From Amphiura filiformis (taxonomy: Eukaryota > Echinodermata > Ophiuroidea > Amphilepidida > Amphiuridae): DNA of 64,000 bases. The DNA lies in the NCBI RefSeq assembly GCF_039555335.1, contig NC_092646.1, positions 31,936,880-32,000,879 of the forward strand. Direction: 5' to 3'. The translations under genes were made by a program, and so were the position numbers. Each line of letters opens with the position of its first letter. The first letter of the stretch is position 1. The notes beneath the pieces were generated by a model. That model was not told where the DNA came from and ran no database searches. It was given only the letters and a program-made list of their open reading frames with translations. This document shows positions 10,501 through 21,734 of this stretch, in pieces.

Positions 10501-13025
10501 ACTTCGATCGGCCAAGTTTTAATCCGCTTATCTATTGACGCATGAAAAGAAAAGCTATCCATGGTACTTACTTTCATGTATGATCCATTTACCGCGATCG
10601 ATGCTTGGCGAAATCATTACTGGAAAAAAACTATAACAAACCCATCCAAGAACAAACAAACGCTACCCAGAAGTAAGATTATGGAATTTCACTGATGCTC
10701 TGAACATGTATAGTAGCTTTGTTTTGGGATCTACAGTCAAACTGTTTTCTTGATCGTGTTGTGTAGAAAATGTCCTTTAACACATCGAAAAGGTCATCAA
10801 AATCGGCCGTTTTTTTGCTGAGTTTCATCTTTAGCAAATAAGGTAAGATTTTGGTGATTTTTCGATGAAAAATAGATGCAAAATGTTCTTAAATAATGCA
10901 CAATGTTCCGGTTGAGTCCGGTACATGATACCTGTTTAATTCAATAGTTTATATGTGTATAATCGTAACTAGCTAACTCGTTTCAGTGCCAAAGACTGCC
11001 AACTCTGAGAAAAAAGTCATCAAAGTTCGGGAAAATTGGGCGAAATGGAAGAAAAAGATGTAGGCCATCAATGACCGATGATCACGTCACCAGAGAAAAT
11101 CCTATAGAGTGCTTGCACGGAAGGTCATTAGTTCAAATCATCCTTCAGACACGCTCCAGAAGACATGCAAATACATGGAGTACAATACCAATCACCTACT
11201 TAACGCGGGGTATTGACATAGATGAACTCCTGGATGGGGCAGCTTTAATTAGCATGAGGCCGCATTGATATGTAAATAGCGTATTGTTATTTAAATTTGC
11301 GCCCAGACGTATTGAGGGCGACAGTCATGTTATCCAGACGGAGAATGGCTGCATATGCCGGGCATGTCAATTTGCTGAGTGAAGGCTGATAATTACCTTT
11401 CTGTATAGGTAATAAGCTAGTATATTTCGTGTACCAGTTGGTTATAACAAAAAAATTAGTATCATATTAAATATATTAAATGTATAAACTTTGAAATTTA
11501 CATGAATTTGAAGAGCAGAGCTTCGAAATGTAGCTAAGTCAGGTGATGTGAAATTCTGCTGCGTGACCCCTCTGCGTGGTAGAATTATATTCATAAAATA
11601 TTGAATTTAACAGATATCGTGGGTAGCCAACCACGATTTATCAGCATTTAAAATATATGTTAATTAACAAAGATAAATAATAAAGAGTACAAATGGCAAT
11701 TAACTAGTAAACAAGCCTGAAATCTTAAAATGTTGCCACGTGATTTCCCGAACACATGATATGTTAACATGTGACCACTATTCAGATTTACCGTAAATAT
11801 TTGGAGTATGCTTGCACATCATGCACATACACTGTGCATTTCTTTACTTCCGTATAAAATCAATAATTCATGCTGGGAGCCAAGTAACATTGTCTGCTCA
11901 GAGCAGATTGGTATTTTATTTTACTTGAGAGCATAATAGAAATACATAAAAACGAATAAGGCGCCATGATGGAAGGTCAGGTCGGGTATCAAAGGTTATT
12001 CATAACTTAAATACTACTTGTATTTCCCACCTTGCCTCTGTCACATGTTTCCTTCATATTATTGACAGCAAGTCCTAATTTTGACTTTGCTATTGCAAAA
12101 TGTCATTTCATATCAAATTAGTAGACTTTCTTTGAAAAAACATATCACTGGTGCCTGATGGGAATACCCGTCCGCCATTTCATTAAACTGGATCGTTTTC
12201 GCCTGTTTTGCGCCCAGATGTATTGGGGCGCGCTATACTCTCATTGAACAGGCAAAGTTCGCAAAACTAACAACGTTGTTATTTGCCAAACTCAATTAAC
12301 ATGATCCAAGGGGACGAACATGAATTATTCATAACGAGCTATAACGGATCGATAACTGGCCTCACTTTCTAGCTAGTAAACCAGCTGAATTTTTCATAGA
12401 TTTTGCGTTGCTAATAGAACAACCGTGAATTTAGTGTCACCCCCTTGGTATTGATCAAAGTAAATCCTCATGAATAACAATGTCAATTAAATGTCGGTAA
12501 AGGGAGTGGACAAAGTGAATGCGTTCGTTGTGGTTCCTTCTTATCTCTTTCTTCCATGGTGCAACCATGACTGTTTCAAAATAGCCCGCCAAAGTCATGC
12601 AGGTAACTCCGAGGTCGTGCATTGAATTAGTTTGAATGACGAATACTACGGGAACCAGTGCCTTTTGTTAGAAGTCACACATGAGTGAAGTGGATAACCT
12701 CTATTATTAAAAGTCCCGGGGAAAATCTTTAATAGTTTCCCAATTGAAGAGGACATAGATAAATTGAATGAATGAATGAATGGACATGATTATCGATATT
12801 GTTACGCAATAGTGGTGTTAGATCCAAAGCTGGAAGCTAGTAGTTGGCAGGTGGAAGGCAAGTCTAATCTGATTGGCTAAATATCGTCAGTAGCTGTCAG
12901 TAGGCGTGGTTAGTCAGTTTGACATTTCCTTGACTTTCCAAGGGAGGATATGTCGGATCTATAAGGACCAACGCCTGACGGCGTTGATTATAGTACTAAA
13001 TATTGCGTTGGTCCTGTATGGACTA
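7594..13025. mobile_element. Large 5.4-kb inverted-repeat element with 8-bp target duplication
   Basis: Seen: about 75-bp terminal inverted repeats. The left starts TAGTCCATACAGGACCAACG at 7594 and the right ends with its complement at 13025. Exact 8-bp flanks ACGCGACC lie at 7586-7593 and 13026-13033. Family knowledge: 8-bp duplications fit hAT or P-type cut-and-paste transposons. No transposase frame is recognisable inside, so it is non-autonomous or deeply decayed. An inner inverted pair (CCATGGAAGAAAGAGAT near 10467, complement near 12545; AATAGAGGTTATCCA near 10372, complement near 12694) suggests another, ~2.3-kb, element nested at about 10370-12710. Confidence 0.8.
7906..7938. repeat. 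Short near-perfect palindrome
   Basis: A 33-base near-palindrome centred on AGTAGATATCTACT, with arms CATGGAAATAG and CTATTTTCCATG differing by one base. It lies inside the 5.4-kb element. Function unknown. Confidence 0.8.
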
Positions 13026-13033
13026 ACGCGACC

Positions 13034-13867
13034 CGACTATGGGATAATTTTACTCTTTATGAGCTTTTATGTTCAGGTATAAATCTTATTTTCCTGTGTT
13101 GTATTATTTTGTGCGTCAAATTTCAGGAACTGTTGTCAAAACTCCAGAATTTTGATATTTGTCTAAATTTGTGATTTGTCAAACTATCGGATTTGACCGT
13201 TGTCAAACAAAAGGAATAATATTTGTACACGTACGTCCAGTTCATACTATTTTCTTAATCAAAAGTTAAAAGGAGTAGTGATGAAAATAATTCCATAGGC
13301 CATATTCTTATTTCTAAGAGAGTGCGTATGCCTATACCTCATATCGCTTCGCCTTTTATAGTGAATAGTACACCGTTAAATATAACACAATGAAGAATGG
13401 AGCCACAAGACTGATTAATTTTGTACATTACTTTTTTAATTAAAAAATGTATAATATTGAAACTTGTCTTCTGCAGTCGACACCCGCGTGGAGAGAGTGG
13501 CAACATGAAAAATTCGTTTTACGTCCACCTCCCTCCTCACTTTTTGGGATCAGTTCATTTTTTTCTTCATCTTCATATATCAAATTTAGGATTTTAATAC
13601 TTTATTTTAACATTGTTTAATGCTTTAATGCTGATAAACAAGTTAATTAGCCACCATGAATCACTTTCAAGTTGTTTATTTTTTGTGGAAAGTCTAAGGG
13701 TCGTATATAACTACCATAATCTCAATTTCATGCGGCCTAACATGCAAAATATATTTGTGAAAATTGCAAAAAGTTGATCTTTCTGGTATGACTTCCAATT
13801 AAAAGCACACCTTGGATTTAGTAGGCCTACTATTATACTTATAACATAAAAAGAGTCTTATCTACTA
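13034..13867. other. AT-rich stretch, no gene seen
   Basis: Separates the 5.4-kb element from the Tc1-type element. One TAGGCCTA site at 13822-13829. No coding signal. Confidence 0.5.
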
Positions 13868-15721
13868 AACTACGCAAAAAAAGTTTCTTTATGGTTAGGA
13901 AATTTACCCACTATTAAAATCTAGCGACCAATTTTGTACGTTTGCTAAATAATCGCATGCAGGAGATTGTCCTGCGCATTTTGACACCTCAACCACTACC
14001 CTACGTCACTCCTGAGAAAAGATATGAATGTTTAAGTAACACGAAGTCGAAAACTGAAAATTGCAAAGAGGCCTATTCAATGGTTTTAGAGCTGATTCAC
14101 TGCTGCTGATGAAAAATCCTAGAGTGCGTTTGGAGGTTTTTTCTGCACTTTACCAGTAGCCCTAATAAATTCATAAAACAATAAAAATCAAATAAAGATT
14201 TAGGGCAAATGTTTTTACTCACTGCTCATCTGATCCACTTTCCCAGGAAACTAAATACCGATACTCCTTAGTTTTTCCCTGACTTTCCAGACATAATTAT
14301 GAGTAAACATCAAATTTAATGTTTACAAAACAATCAAATATATATACATTCTTTTGCATTTTGTACATAAATATTGATATCAATAATGTAGGCCTACAAA
14401 CATTAAAAAACGGGACCTAAGAGTATGTCTATTTTTAATCATATACTAATTCCGCCATGCCCAAACATATCTTATTATGAAATCGTGTAATGGAACCCAA
14501 ATTCCAATCAAAAATAAAAACAAATTTGTTATCAAATACACTAGGCCTATACATTCATTTTTACATTGTATTATAGGAATTTAATAGATGGTTCATTTTA
14601 ATAAATAAATAGATTAACACGGGTAATGGACAAGAAATATTTGGCAATACCGGATTTACCAGAGAGCCAGTGGATAAAGAAATTAATTAATATTAAAACA
14701 AATTAAATGAGAAAATGAAAGCAAGGACATTTGGCGAAGTATTGTTTTAGAATTCGAAGGAGTCCTAAATGTTATCCTGGCCCCAGGACACTGATTAATG
14801 TAAATTCGACCCATAGTTATTTTATCTACTTTTGCCAGCATTCAACCTGTTCAATGTGATTTATGCCTATTTTTAATAAAATTCCGAAATCTGACGTATC
14901 AACGTTGTATCGTGCACAAATTATGATTCGAGACTATTTCATTTGACACGGTTGTATGGATTTCAGAAGAGCGGTCCTATAATAGATATCGATTAGAGAA
15001 TTACAGCAAGAGGCTTTGAGGATGCCGTAATCCTCTTGACCATCAACCAATCAGAGAGACATATTTCAGAAATATATTCGTAAGGTTGAAACTCTTTCAA
15101 CTCTGAAATATATATTTCAAGTAATCTCGTTTCACACTTTGGCTTGCAATAAAGCCACGAAGGGGCGGTAATGTTAATATACGATTTCAGTCAAATATTG
15201 GTGCAAATATACGATTTCGGTCAACTATTTGGCTATCCTTTGCCCAAAATTATGAAATATTTATTAGTAACAACAACTCTTAGGAGGGTTTTCGAGTAAT
15301 TTTAGCGAAATAATGAGGTTAAATAAAAGAAAACCCACTTACAATTTTGGACGCTTAACTGTGGTGTTCTAGGGGAATTAAAATATCACAATTAACATGT
15401 TTAATTCAAAATCGTTGTCCTACAAGCATATGTTCAGATTGTGTGAACATTACAAATACAAACAATAAGGTTGAAAAATAAATAGCCATTTAAAAATGAT
15501 TTTAAAAGATCGTCTATTTTGTAGCTTTATGACACTGAATAGGCCAAATATCTGCCTCTGACGAAAAAAAAAATGTTTTCCATGCTGATTTGTTTTTGTA
15601 ACAAGTACCGTATGTCATTTCAAAAAGAAAGAAAAAAGGCGGATATTACTTTTTAAAAACTCAACGCATTACTATTAATACGCCTATAATTAATGAATGA
15701 AAAAGTATAGAAGGCGTTGCA

Positions 15722-15826
15722 TCCGGTTCTGATGAGGGGGGAGGGGCACAAGCCGTTTTCGGGAGTTTTCCTATGGGATTTTCTAATATTTCAGATCAAG
15801 GGGGGGGGGCTTCCGTGCCCCTAACG
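15722..15826. repeat. Possible very short G-rich inverted-repeat element
   Basis: GGGGGGAGGGGCACAAG near 15735 and, inverted, GCTTCCGTGCCCCT near 15809 face each other around a ~60-bp middle. Weak. Confidence 0.3.
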
Positions 15827-16117
15827 CTACGGTTACTGCATTAACACGTTTATGGATGTATTGTGATGATCATAAGTAGGCCTATCATAACATGCCTCAA
15901 CGATATCAATATGTAAAAAGGTGTTGCAAAATCATAACACAGCGTGTTATAATGTAACGAATGCTATGCCAAAACTTTAAAAATTAACAAAAATATCAGT
16001 ATCAATAAAATCAGAACCAGAATAAATACAAAGGCCTACAAATAATACTTTTAAACTTTCTAAATCAATATATGACTAAATATCAGTATAAATGAATCTC
16101 TAAATCAATTAATCAAT

Positions 16118-16171
16118 CAGTTATCAATCAATCAATCAATCAATCAATAAATAAATAAATAAATGAATTAA

Positions 16172-16230
<59 letters not shown>

Positions 16231-16265
16231 ACCTAAATAGATAAATCTATAAATAAATAAATAAG
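16118..16265. repeat. AATC/AATA microsatellite
   Basis: A run of AATC units (about 16120-16146) passes into a long AAAT/AATA tetranucleotide array to about 16262, with a few interruptions. It lies inside the Tc1-type element. Confidence 0.9.
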
Positions 16266-16378
16266 ATCTGTATGTGCCATTTATATTATTATTACAATTT
16301 TAATATTATTAATATTAGTATTAATACGACGTAAAAAGGTGCCCATTGATTATATAATAATTCAAGTACAGTTGAATC

Positions 16379-16406
16379 ATGGTAGGTATTATGATACCTA
16401 CCATGG
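16379..16406. repeat. 28-bp palindrome
   Basis: CATGGTAGGTAT followed after four bases by its inverse ATACCTACCATG. Hairpin-forming; no assigned role. Confidence 0.75.
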
Positions 16407-16566
16407 TTGAATACAAGAAGACATTAAAAGATGTTCATCATTCCGTGCACTCACTAAATTTAGAACTCTTAGAAATTTGGCAACTCCGTATCAATTAAGC
16501 AACCTATGATTGTAGCAAAATATATATTTTCCCGGTACATACTATTTATTGCACGTGTAATACTTT

Positions 16567-16887
16567 TTGACGTCACGAAAAGTATTGTACATACAATATT
16601 GTACGTACAATACGGAGTCTGAAGCGCGCTTAAGACATTTGCGTTTTGAGAGATGGATTTGGAAAAGGGATTCAAAACAGGTCATGATTACAGCTGCATT
16701 CCTGGAAGCAGAAGGAATTGAGACACTTGAGTGGCCCTCCAGAAGCCCTGATCTTAACCCCATGGAGAACCTTTGGGATCAACACAAGAGACGAGTAAAC
16801 AAGAAGATAAAGGCAGATACAACTCTGTTGGGATTGCGTCGCAGCGATATCAACGAGTGGAACGGGGTTGAGCAAGGTAACATTTGA
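16567..16887 (+). pseudogene. Tc1-type transposase, C-terminal fragment
   Basis: The open frame encodes FLEAEGIETLEWPSRSPDLN followed by PMENLWDQHKRRV. Known: SPDLNPxENLWD is the signature around the third catalytic acidic residue (here E67 of NPME) of Tc1/mariner DDE transposases, normally about 340 residues long. Only about 40 residues are convincing. The residues upstream of about position 40 do not resemble the family, and the first two catalytic Asp motifs are missing. It sits near the right inverted repeat of the 13868-17306 element in the expected orientation for a relic of its own transposase. Confidence 0.75.
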
Positions 16888-17308
16888 CGCATCATTGGGA
16901 GCATGAGACTCCGCGTGGCTGCTGTAAGGGAAGCCAACGGTGGACACACAAAGTATTGAAAGACTGGTAAAGAAAGAGATTAATCTCAAGTTAAGTTGGA
17001 AGCGGCAGTATGATGCCTGAAATATGCTCAGTAATTAAACAAACAATGTTATCTGCATGTTTGTTGTTTTTTGTGTTCTTTCATGCTGAAAACTTGAATA
17101 GGCCTTTTTGCAATTTTCATTTTTCGACCTCGTGTTACTTAAACATTCATATCTTTTCTCAGGAGTGTCGTAGAGTAGTGATTGAGGTGTCAAAATGCGC
17201 AGGACAATCACCCGCATGCGATTATTTAACAAACGTACAAAATTATTCGCTAGATTTTAATAGTGGGTAAATTTCCTAACCATAAAGAAACTTTTTTTGC
17301 GTAGTGTA

Positions 17309-17610
17309 TATCCATGCTTATAATGATACACATCACAAAAAGTAGTTAAAAAGCCTATAATAAGCATGCTGATGGCCTGTATGGAAAGAGAAGTGAGAAA
17401 CAGATTTGAAGACAAAGAACAAGGAAAAGAAGGCCACTCCCAACAATCAAATTAACAATTTTACTGGGTCAAGAGAAAGGAAGTGCTTTTTGGAAGGTAA
17501 TAACTCAAAAAGTGCGCATGTGCATCAAATTAGTTGCTAAACTGAAACAGCAGAAAGAAGCCTTTATTATGGTCTGTGCATATCCTTATTGATACCTTAA
17601 TAATATTAGG
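17309..17610. other. Non-coding stretch, no gene seen
   Basis: Nothing recognisable between the Tc1-type element and the next hairpin. Confidence 0.4.
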
Positions 17611-17690
17611 CTATTCCAGTTAAAATCCACACTACCCCTGTGGAAGATTTAGTTAAAGTCTGCCACAGAGGGAGTATCAATTTTGAATAG
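17611..17690. repeat. Short hairpin element
   Basis: CTATTCCAGTTAAAATCCAC pairs imperfectly with the inverse of GGGAGTATCAATTTTGAATAG. The loop region includes CTGTGGAAGA and TGCCACAG. Same family as 2653-2842 and 19586-19671. Confidence 0.65.
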
Positions 17691-17702
17691 AATAGACAAA
17701 AT

Positions 17703-17944
17703 GTGATGCGATTAAGCCAAATCAGTCGGAACTCGGAAATATTAAATTTTCAATTTCTTATAGGATATTAAAAAGCATTTTAAAATATGGATTTTCCAGA
17801 AAACCTTATTGAAATTGAACAACCAGTTCCAAAGATATGAGCAATTAAAGAGTTTCCAAAACAAGCGGGAAATATTTCCTTTGTTTGGCTATATCTCAAA
17901 ATCAATATTTCAGAGTTCCGACTGATTTTGCTTGATCGCATCAC
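17703..17944. repeat. Foldback element with GTGATGCGAT ends
   Basis: GTGATGCGATTAAGCCAAAT at 17703 is matched in inverse by sequence ending GATCGCATCAC at 17944. The match continues through AATCAGTCGGAACTC for about 43 bp. Confidence 0.8.
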
Positions 17945-18597
17945 TAATGTGTATATAACTTCCATTTGAAATAGGCTACTCACTCCAGTTCCCATGGCGA
18001 TATTGGTCCGATGGTGGCCCGATATATCATGATGCAGTCATGTCTACAGTAGAATTCAACTCGACCTTTGCAGGACTTAAACCCCATTAAAAGCTATATT
18101 AAACCAAGATAACACTCATTGAAAACAGCTAAGCTGATTAAATCATATCTTCTCTGGTTAAATACACACAACATATGTGTCTGCTTTACACGTACAATGG
18201 AGCAATGAGCTGGGATTATACTTTCAGTTGGGTGAACGATAATAAAGCGAGCGCTAGAGAACAATTGTGTGTGGTCTTTGGTTACGAAATGAGACAATAC
18301 GTGCTTATTGTTAACCAGCGTTCTTGAAAATGAGAAACATGGTGGTTTGCAGACTTAACACGGTTTGGAAATAATTTCTTCATATTTTTGGTGTTATCTG
18401 TCGTTTACATATCCTTCCTAAAACACCAAAGTACGCATATTTCCAAACATCTAAATTAGCTAAAAATTTAGGACATGTTACAATACTATATTGTCTAGAA
18501 CTTTAGAAGAGTACTTTTAATATTGGCCGGTTATTTTTCACACAGCGACGTTAACTAGGCATATCCCCATACTTTTAACGTAGGCTATTTAGCAAGT
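17945..18597. other. Non-coding stretch, no gene seen
   Basis: No domain-bearing frame and no clear repeat. Confidence 0.4.
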
Positions 18598-19192
18598 TTC
18601 CTCCTTCAACTACCTTGGCAGTCTAATCACAGAAGATGCCAGATGTATTAAGGAGATTAAGAGAAGGATTGCACTGGCTAAGTCTGCGTTCTCAAAGTTA
18701 GACAAGAAACTAAAAAACAGTGCCCTCAGTATAGAGACCAGAATTCGGGTACTCAACTGCTATGTCGTCCCTGTATTAATGTATGGAAGTGAAGCATGGT
18801 CAATAACAACAGACATTAAAAGAAGATTGGAGAGCTGCGAGATGTGGTTCCTTAGAAGAATGATGAAGATCCCTTGGACTGATAAAGTGTCAAATGACGA
18901 TGTCCTTAGAAGAGCAAATGTGAACAGGAAGCTGTTACGTGAAATCAGAGTTAAGCAGCTCAAATTCCTTGGTCATATCCTCAGAAAGGATGGTTTCGAG
19001 AACCTAGTATTGACAGGAAGAATAGAAGGAACAAGGAGCAGAGGCAGGAAGAGAGTGATGTGGTTATCAAATCTGAAAGATTGGCTAAAAGAAAGGGGAG
19101 CTGAACATAAAGCGACAGAGCTTCTGGAGATGGCTTATAACAGAGAATTGTGGCATGACCTGATCGCCAACGTCTTAGGATATGGCACCTAG
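18598..19192 (+). pseudogene. 5'-truncated LINE: end of a non-LTR reverse-transcriptase ORF
   Basis: A continuous frame reads FNYLGSLITEDARCIKEIK from about 18605, then LMYGSEAW (about 18778), MWFLRRMMKIPW, LKFLGHILRKDGFENLVLTG and RGRKRV, and stops at 19192. Known: this series (LMYGSEtW, MWcyRRMLrIpW, LGHvlRk) marks the C-terminal region downstream of the reverse-transcriptase core in many animal LINEs. The endonuclease and RT catalytic core are absent, as expected for 5' truncation at insertion. The stop is immediately followed by a GA-repeat tail (19190-19215). The remaining reading frame is intact, which suggests moderate age. Confidence 0.85.
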
Positions 19193-19215
19193 AGAGAGAG
19201 AGAGAGAGAGAGAGA
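19190..19215. repeat. AG dinucleotide tail of the LINE
   Basis: Thirteen AG units directly at the end of the LINE frame, suggesting that this simple repeat is the element's 3' tail. Confidence 0.8.
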
Positions 19216-19269
19216 TTTGTAGAGGTCACGCGTCAATTGGAAAGAGCACTGTGTATTGTGTATAGGAAA

Positions 19270-19525
19270 ACGGACAGTAACTGCAGTATGTGTTCAATAA
19301 TGGCCCAATATCATTTGCTCATGGGCCCAAGATTGGTCCAAGATTGGGCTTGGGCCAAATATTGGGCCTATATTGGACCAATATAGGCTGCCACTGTGAT
19401 GCCAATATGAAGATTACCGATGGTAAGCCAAGATTGGACCAATATGGGCAGCAAAATAATGCCGATGCCAAGATTGGCGTTCGAAAACCAACACTGGGCC
19501 AATATATATGCATGTTAGCTGGGTT
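19270..19525. repeat. Element of CCAATATTGG-type internal repeats
   Basis: Degenerate units such as CCAAGATTGG and CCAATATTGG alternate on both strands. The right edge reads, in inverse, AACCCAGCTAACATG, resembling the CCCAG ends of ISL2EU-like MITEs (compare 53571-53847). No matching left terminus was found. The open frames across it are products of the repeat. Confidence 0.5.
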
Positions 19526-19585
19526 GTGGAAGATACAGGTAAAGACATGATACAAGGGGAGCTAGGTTTAAACATGATTAAGCCT

Positions 19586-19671
19586 GACAATTACATTTGA
19601 AAAACATACTCCCCTTGTGGAAGATATTTCCAATGTCTTCCACAGGGGGAGTGTGGATTTCAACTGGAATT
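19586..19671. repeat. Short hairpin element
   Basis: ACTCCCCTTGTGGAAGATAT pairs with TGTCTTCCACAGGGGGAGTG. The outer arms ACAATTACATTTGAAAAAC and GATTTCAACTGGAATTGTCC are imperfect. It is the best hairpin of the family also seen at 2653 and 17611. Confidence 0.8.
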
Positions 19672-19796
19672 GTCCATTGTATCAACAGCCTCCTCCTCAA
19701 TATTGCCTTGATGACCACGTGAAAAGAAAGGGGGCAGATACCAAAGTTGCACTTGAATATACCAACTGAAAATGTATTCTCTAAAATAATGTAAAG

Positions 19797-20080
19797 AGTG
19801 AAAAATTCACTCCCCAAAAGAGTGATTCACTTATAGAACCACTCAAAAAAGAGTGAAATGTGTTTTTAACATTAAAACTATTTAAAAAAAAGAGTGAAAA
19901 CCACTCTAAAAGAGCGAACTTCAACTCGTTCAAGGAGTTAAATGAAGGACAACACGTTTTTAGAGTTGTCCTTCATTTATCTCCTTGAAAGAGATAAAAT
20001 CCACTCTTTTAGAGTGGTTTTCACTCTTTTTAGAGTGGTCTTATAAGTAAATCACTCTTTTGGGAGTGAGTTTTCCCCGG
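19797..20080. repeat. Foldback element built of CACTCT/AGAGTG hairpins
   Basis: The left half has TTCACTCCCCAAAAGAGTG near 19806 and the right half CACTCTTTTGGGAGTGAG near 20054. In between are nested pairs such as GGACAACACG against GTTGTCCTTC and several CACTCTnnnAGAGTG stems. It can fold as one long or several short hairpins. No coding capacity. Confidence 0.8.
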
Positions 20081-20822
20081 AGTTTTCACGCTTTGACATT
20101 TAGAGAGTAGGTTTTTTTTTTGCTGCTGCTGCTATAGAGTGTTGAAACACAGATGTTTAGTTATCAGGTTGAGCACTTTACTGTGGATGAGCACTTTACT
20201 GTGGATGATTTACCTTACTTGGATTTATTTAGTTATCAGGTTATTGTCTTCCAAAAAGAGGATGATTTTTAGATATTGTCTTCCAAAAAAGGGTGCATGG
20301 TATAATAATGGTTACTTTAGGCCCTTGAAAGTCGCCCGCCCTCACTTCATTTTCTGACCCTCACTTGAATTCATTATTGTGATTTTCCAAAATATACCGA
20401 TAAAAACTGGTTATATTTGCAAACAAAAAATGATGAATATCCAACAAAAAATGATGAATATCCATTTATTTTTTGTGGAAAAATCAAAATGAAAATAAAT
20501 ATTTTACTGTCAACCTTGCAGACTCTTTTTAATATACTTTTGAATCTCATTTGGGCTAAACATCCATCTTCAAGTGAGTGAACGGCAAATAACAACACAT
20601 TTTACATGCGTGTTGGTCATATAATGAACGGCAGAAAAATAACGAACAATGAAAAAGTTACCTTACTTGTTTTTAGAAATTATGTGACGGGAAAATCAAA
20701 ATTGACTGTTAGTGGCCTTATGCGAGGTGTTTAGTAAAAGAAAGGTAAAATATTTGGTGCAATGTCGTTGTTGTCATCACAATTCATTTTCACCAACTTT
20801 GAATTTGATTCTAACAATCTGG
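20081..20822. other. Non-coding stretch with small tandem duplications
   Basis: GAGCACTTTACTGTGGAT occurs twice in tandem (about 20169-20205), TGTCTTCCAAAAA twice (about 20245-20290), and ACAAAAAATGATGAATATCC twice (about 20424-20463). No gene seen. Confidence 0.55.
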
Positions 20823-21368
20823 CTAATCAAACACAAACTTTTTCTCTGCATCGTTTAATATTCCTGCTACTGTAACGCTCTCATGAACATAATCAATACT
20901 CCATAGTTCTGGCAAAAATTGAGGCTGCATGAAATCTACAAAATGTTGTCGCCAAATTTGACAAGCCCAGTGCATCCTTCTTTTTCCATTATTGCTGCGA
21001 CAACTTTTTCACCATGTGAACCAGTGTATTCCTCGTTTGGCTTCTTTATTTGTATCTGAGCAGCTTCTTCTAGTAGCTCCTCTTCCACCCGATAAAAAGC
21101 TCTGATTGTTTTCTCAAGTTCTTGGACCCTGTCTTCTGGAAGAGCCTTGGTCTTCAGATGGCGAAGCAACCCTTTGGCGTGTGAACGAACTCTGGATTTT
21201 TCTTTATCTGCTACCATTGCGGGGTTGGTGGAAGACATGGGGGCGTTGTATTCTTGCACCAGTGTTTGTTTTAATGTGACGTCATACAGACAGCTTTTCT
21301 GATGGCATTGATGACAAAGTAGTAAGACATCGTGCGAGGAGCAGTTCTTAAGGTACTCAGGGAAAAAT
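20823..21368 (-). CDS. EXD2: EXD2-like 3'-5' exonuclease, C-terminal exon with an apparent frameshift
   Basis: Seen on the minus strand: a likely splice acceptor (TTATCTTTACAG) ends at 21369, so the exon begins at 21368 and the Met codon slightly upstream is probably intronic. The frame encodes NCSSHDVLLLCHQCHQKSC, LKQTLVQEYNAPM, SRVRSHAKGLLR and LEDRV-like residues, then a stop at 20936-20938. In the next frame the sequence continues without a break as WRQHFVDFMQPQFLPELWSI to a stop at 20823-20825. Known: these motifs match what I recall of the C-terminal half of EXD2, a 3'-5' exonuclease-domain protein of DNA repair and mitochondrial function. Inference: a one-base shift near 20945-20955 separates conserved parts, so this is either a pseudogene or a sequence error. 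The exonuclease-domain exons should lie to the right but were not found, possibly because of long introns. Confidence 0.65.
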
Positions 21369-21409
21369 CTGTAAAGATAACATTGCAAAGAAAGTTTGAC
21401 AGTTTGCAA

Positions 21410-21726
21410 ACATTTCTTGTTTAATTCTAGCAGCGATTATTCGGAAGGGAGTTCCCAAATATACGGGGGGGGGGGGGGTCATAAATTTTTGGAAAGAAAA
21501 TAGGAGGGGGGTTATAAAATTTTTGATGACCATTAAATGTAGGGAGTCAAAAGATGATCACAGATGATCGCGTTTATTTTTTTCAAAACGACTGATACAA
21601 TTAGCCTGTTTAGGAGGTAAGGTGTTGGGGTGGGGGTCCTAAATCAATGTTCATCATCTGCACCTTATAATATCCACAACAACAGTAGTAGTGAACTCCT
21701 GAATGGTGAAATCGGAGTAGTGGCTG
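21410..21726. other. Non-coding stretch with G-runs
   Basis: Contains G-tracts at about 21465-21478 and 21507-21515 followed by GTCATAAATTTTTGG-like repeats. No gene seen. It may include part of the EXD2-like intron. Confidence 0.45.
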
Positions 21727-21734
21727 ACATCACC

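Larger units (their letters stand above)
13868..17306. mobile_element. Tc1/mariner-type element, 3.4 kb, decayed
   Basis: Long inverted terminal repeats of roughly 200 bp: ACTACGCAAAAAAAGTTTCT from 13869, with the complement ending at 17305. They extend through CCTGCGCATTTTGACACCTC and AAACATTCATATCTTTTCTC. TA dinucleotides flank both ends (13866-13867, 17307-17308). A transposase remnant sits near the right end (16567-16887). At 3.4 kb it is about twice the usual Tc1 length, and the N-terminal and central transposase regions are not recognisable, so it probably carries later insertions and deletions, including the AATA microsatellite. Confidence 0.8.

Noticed and set aside
16469-17270. Antisense and overlapping small open frames around the Tc1 remnant
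   Set aside because: Only the + strand fragment shows a transposase signature; the others overlap the inverted repeat and lack motifs.
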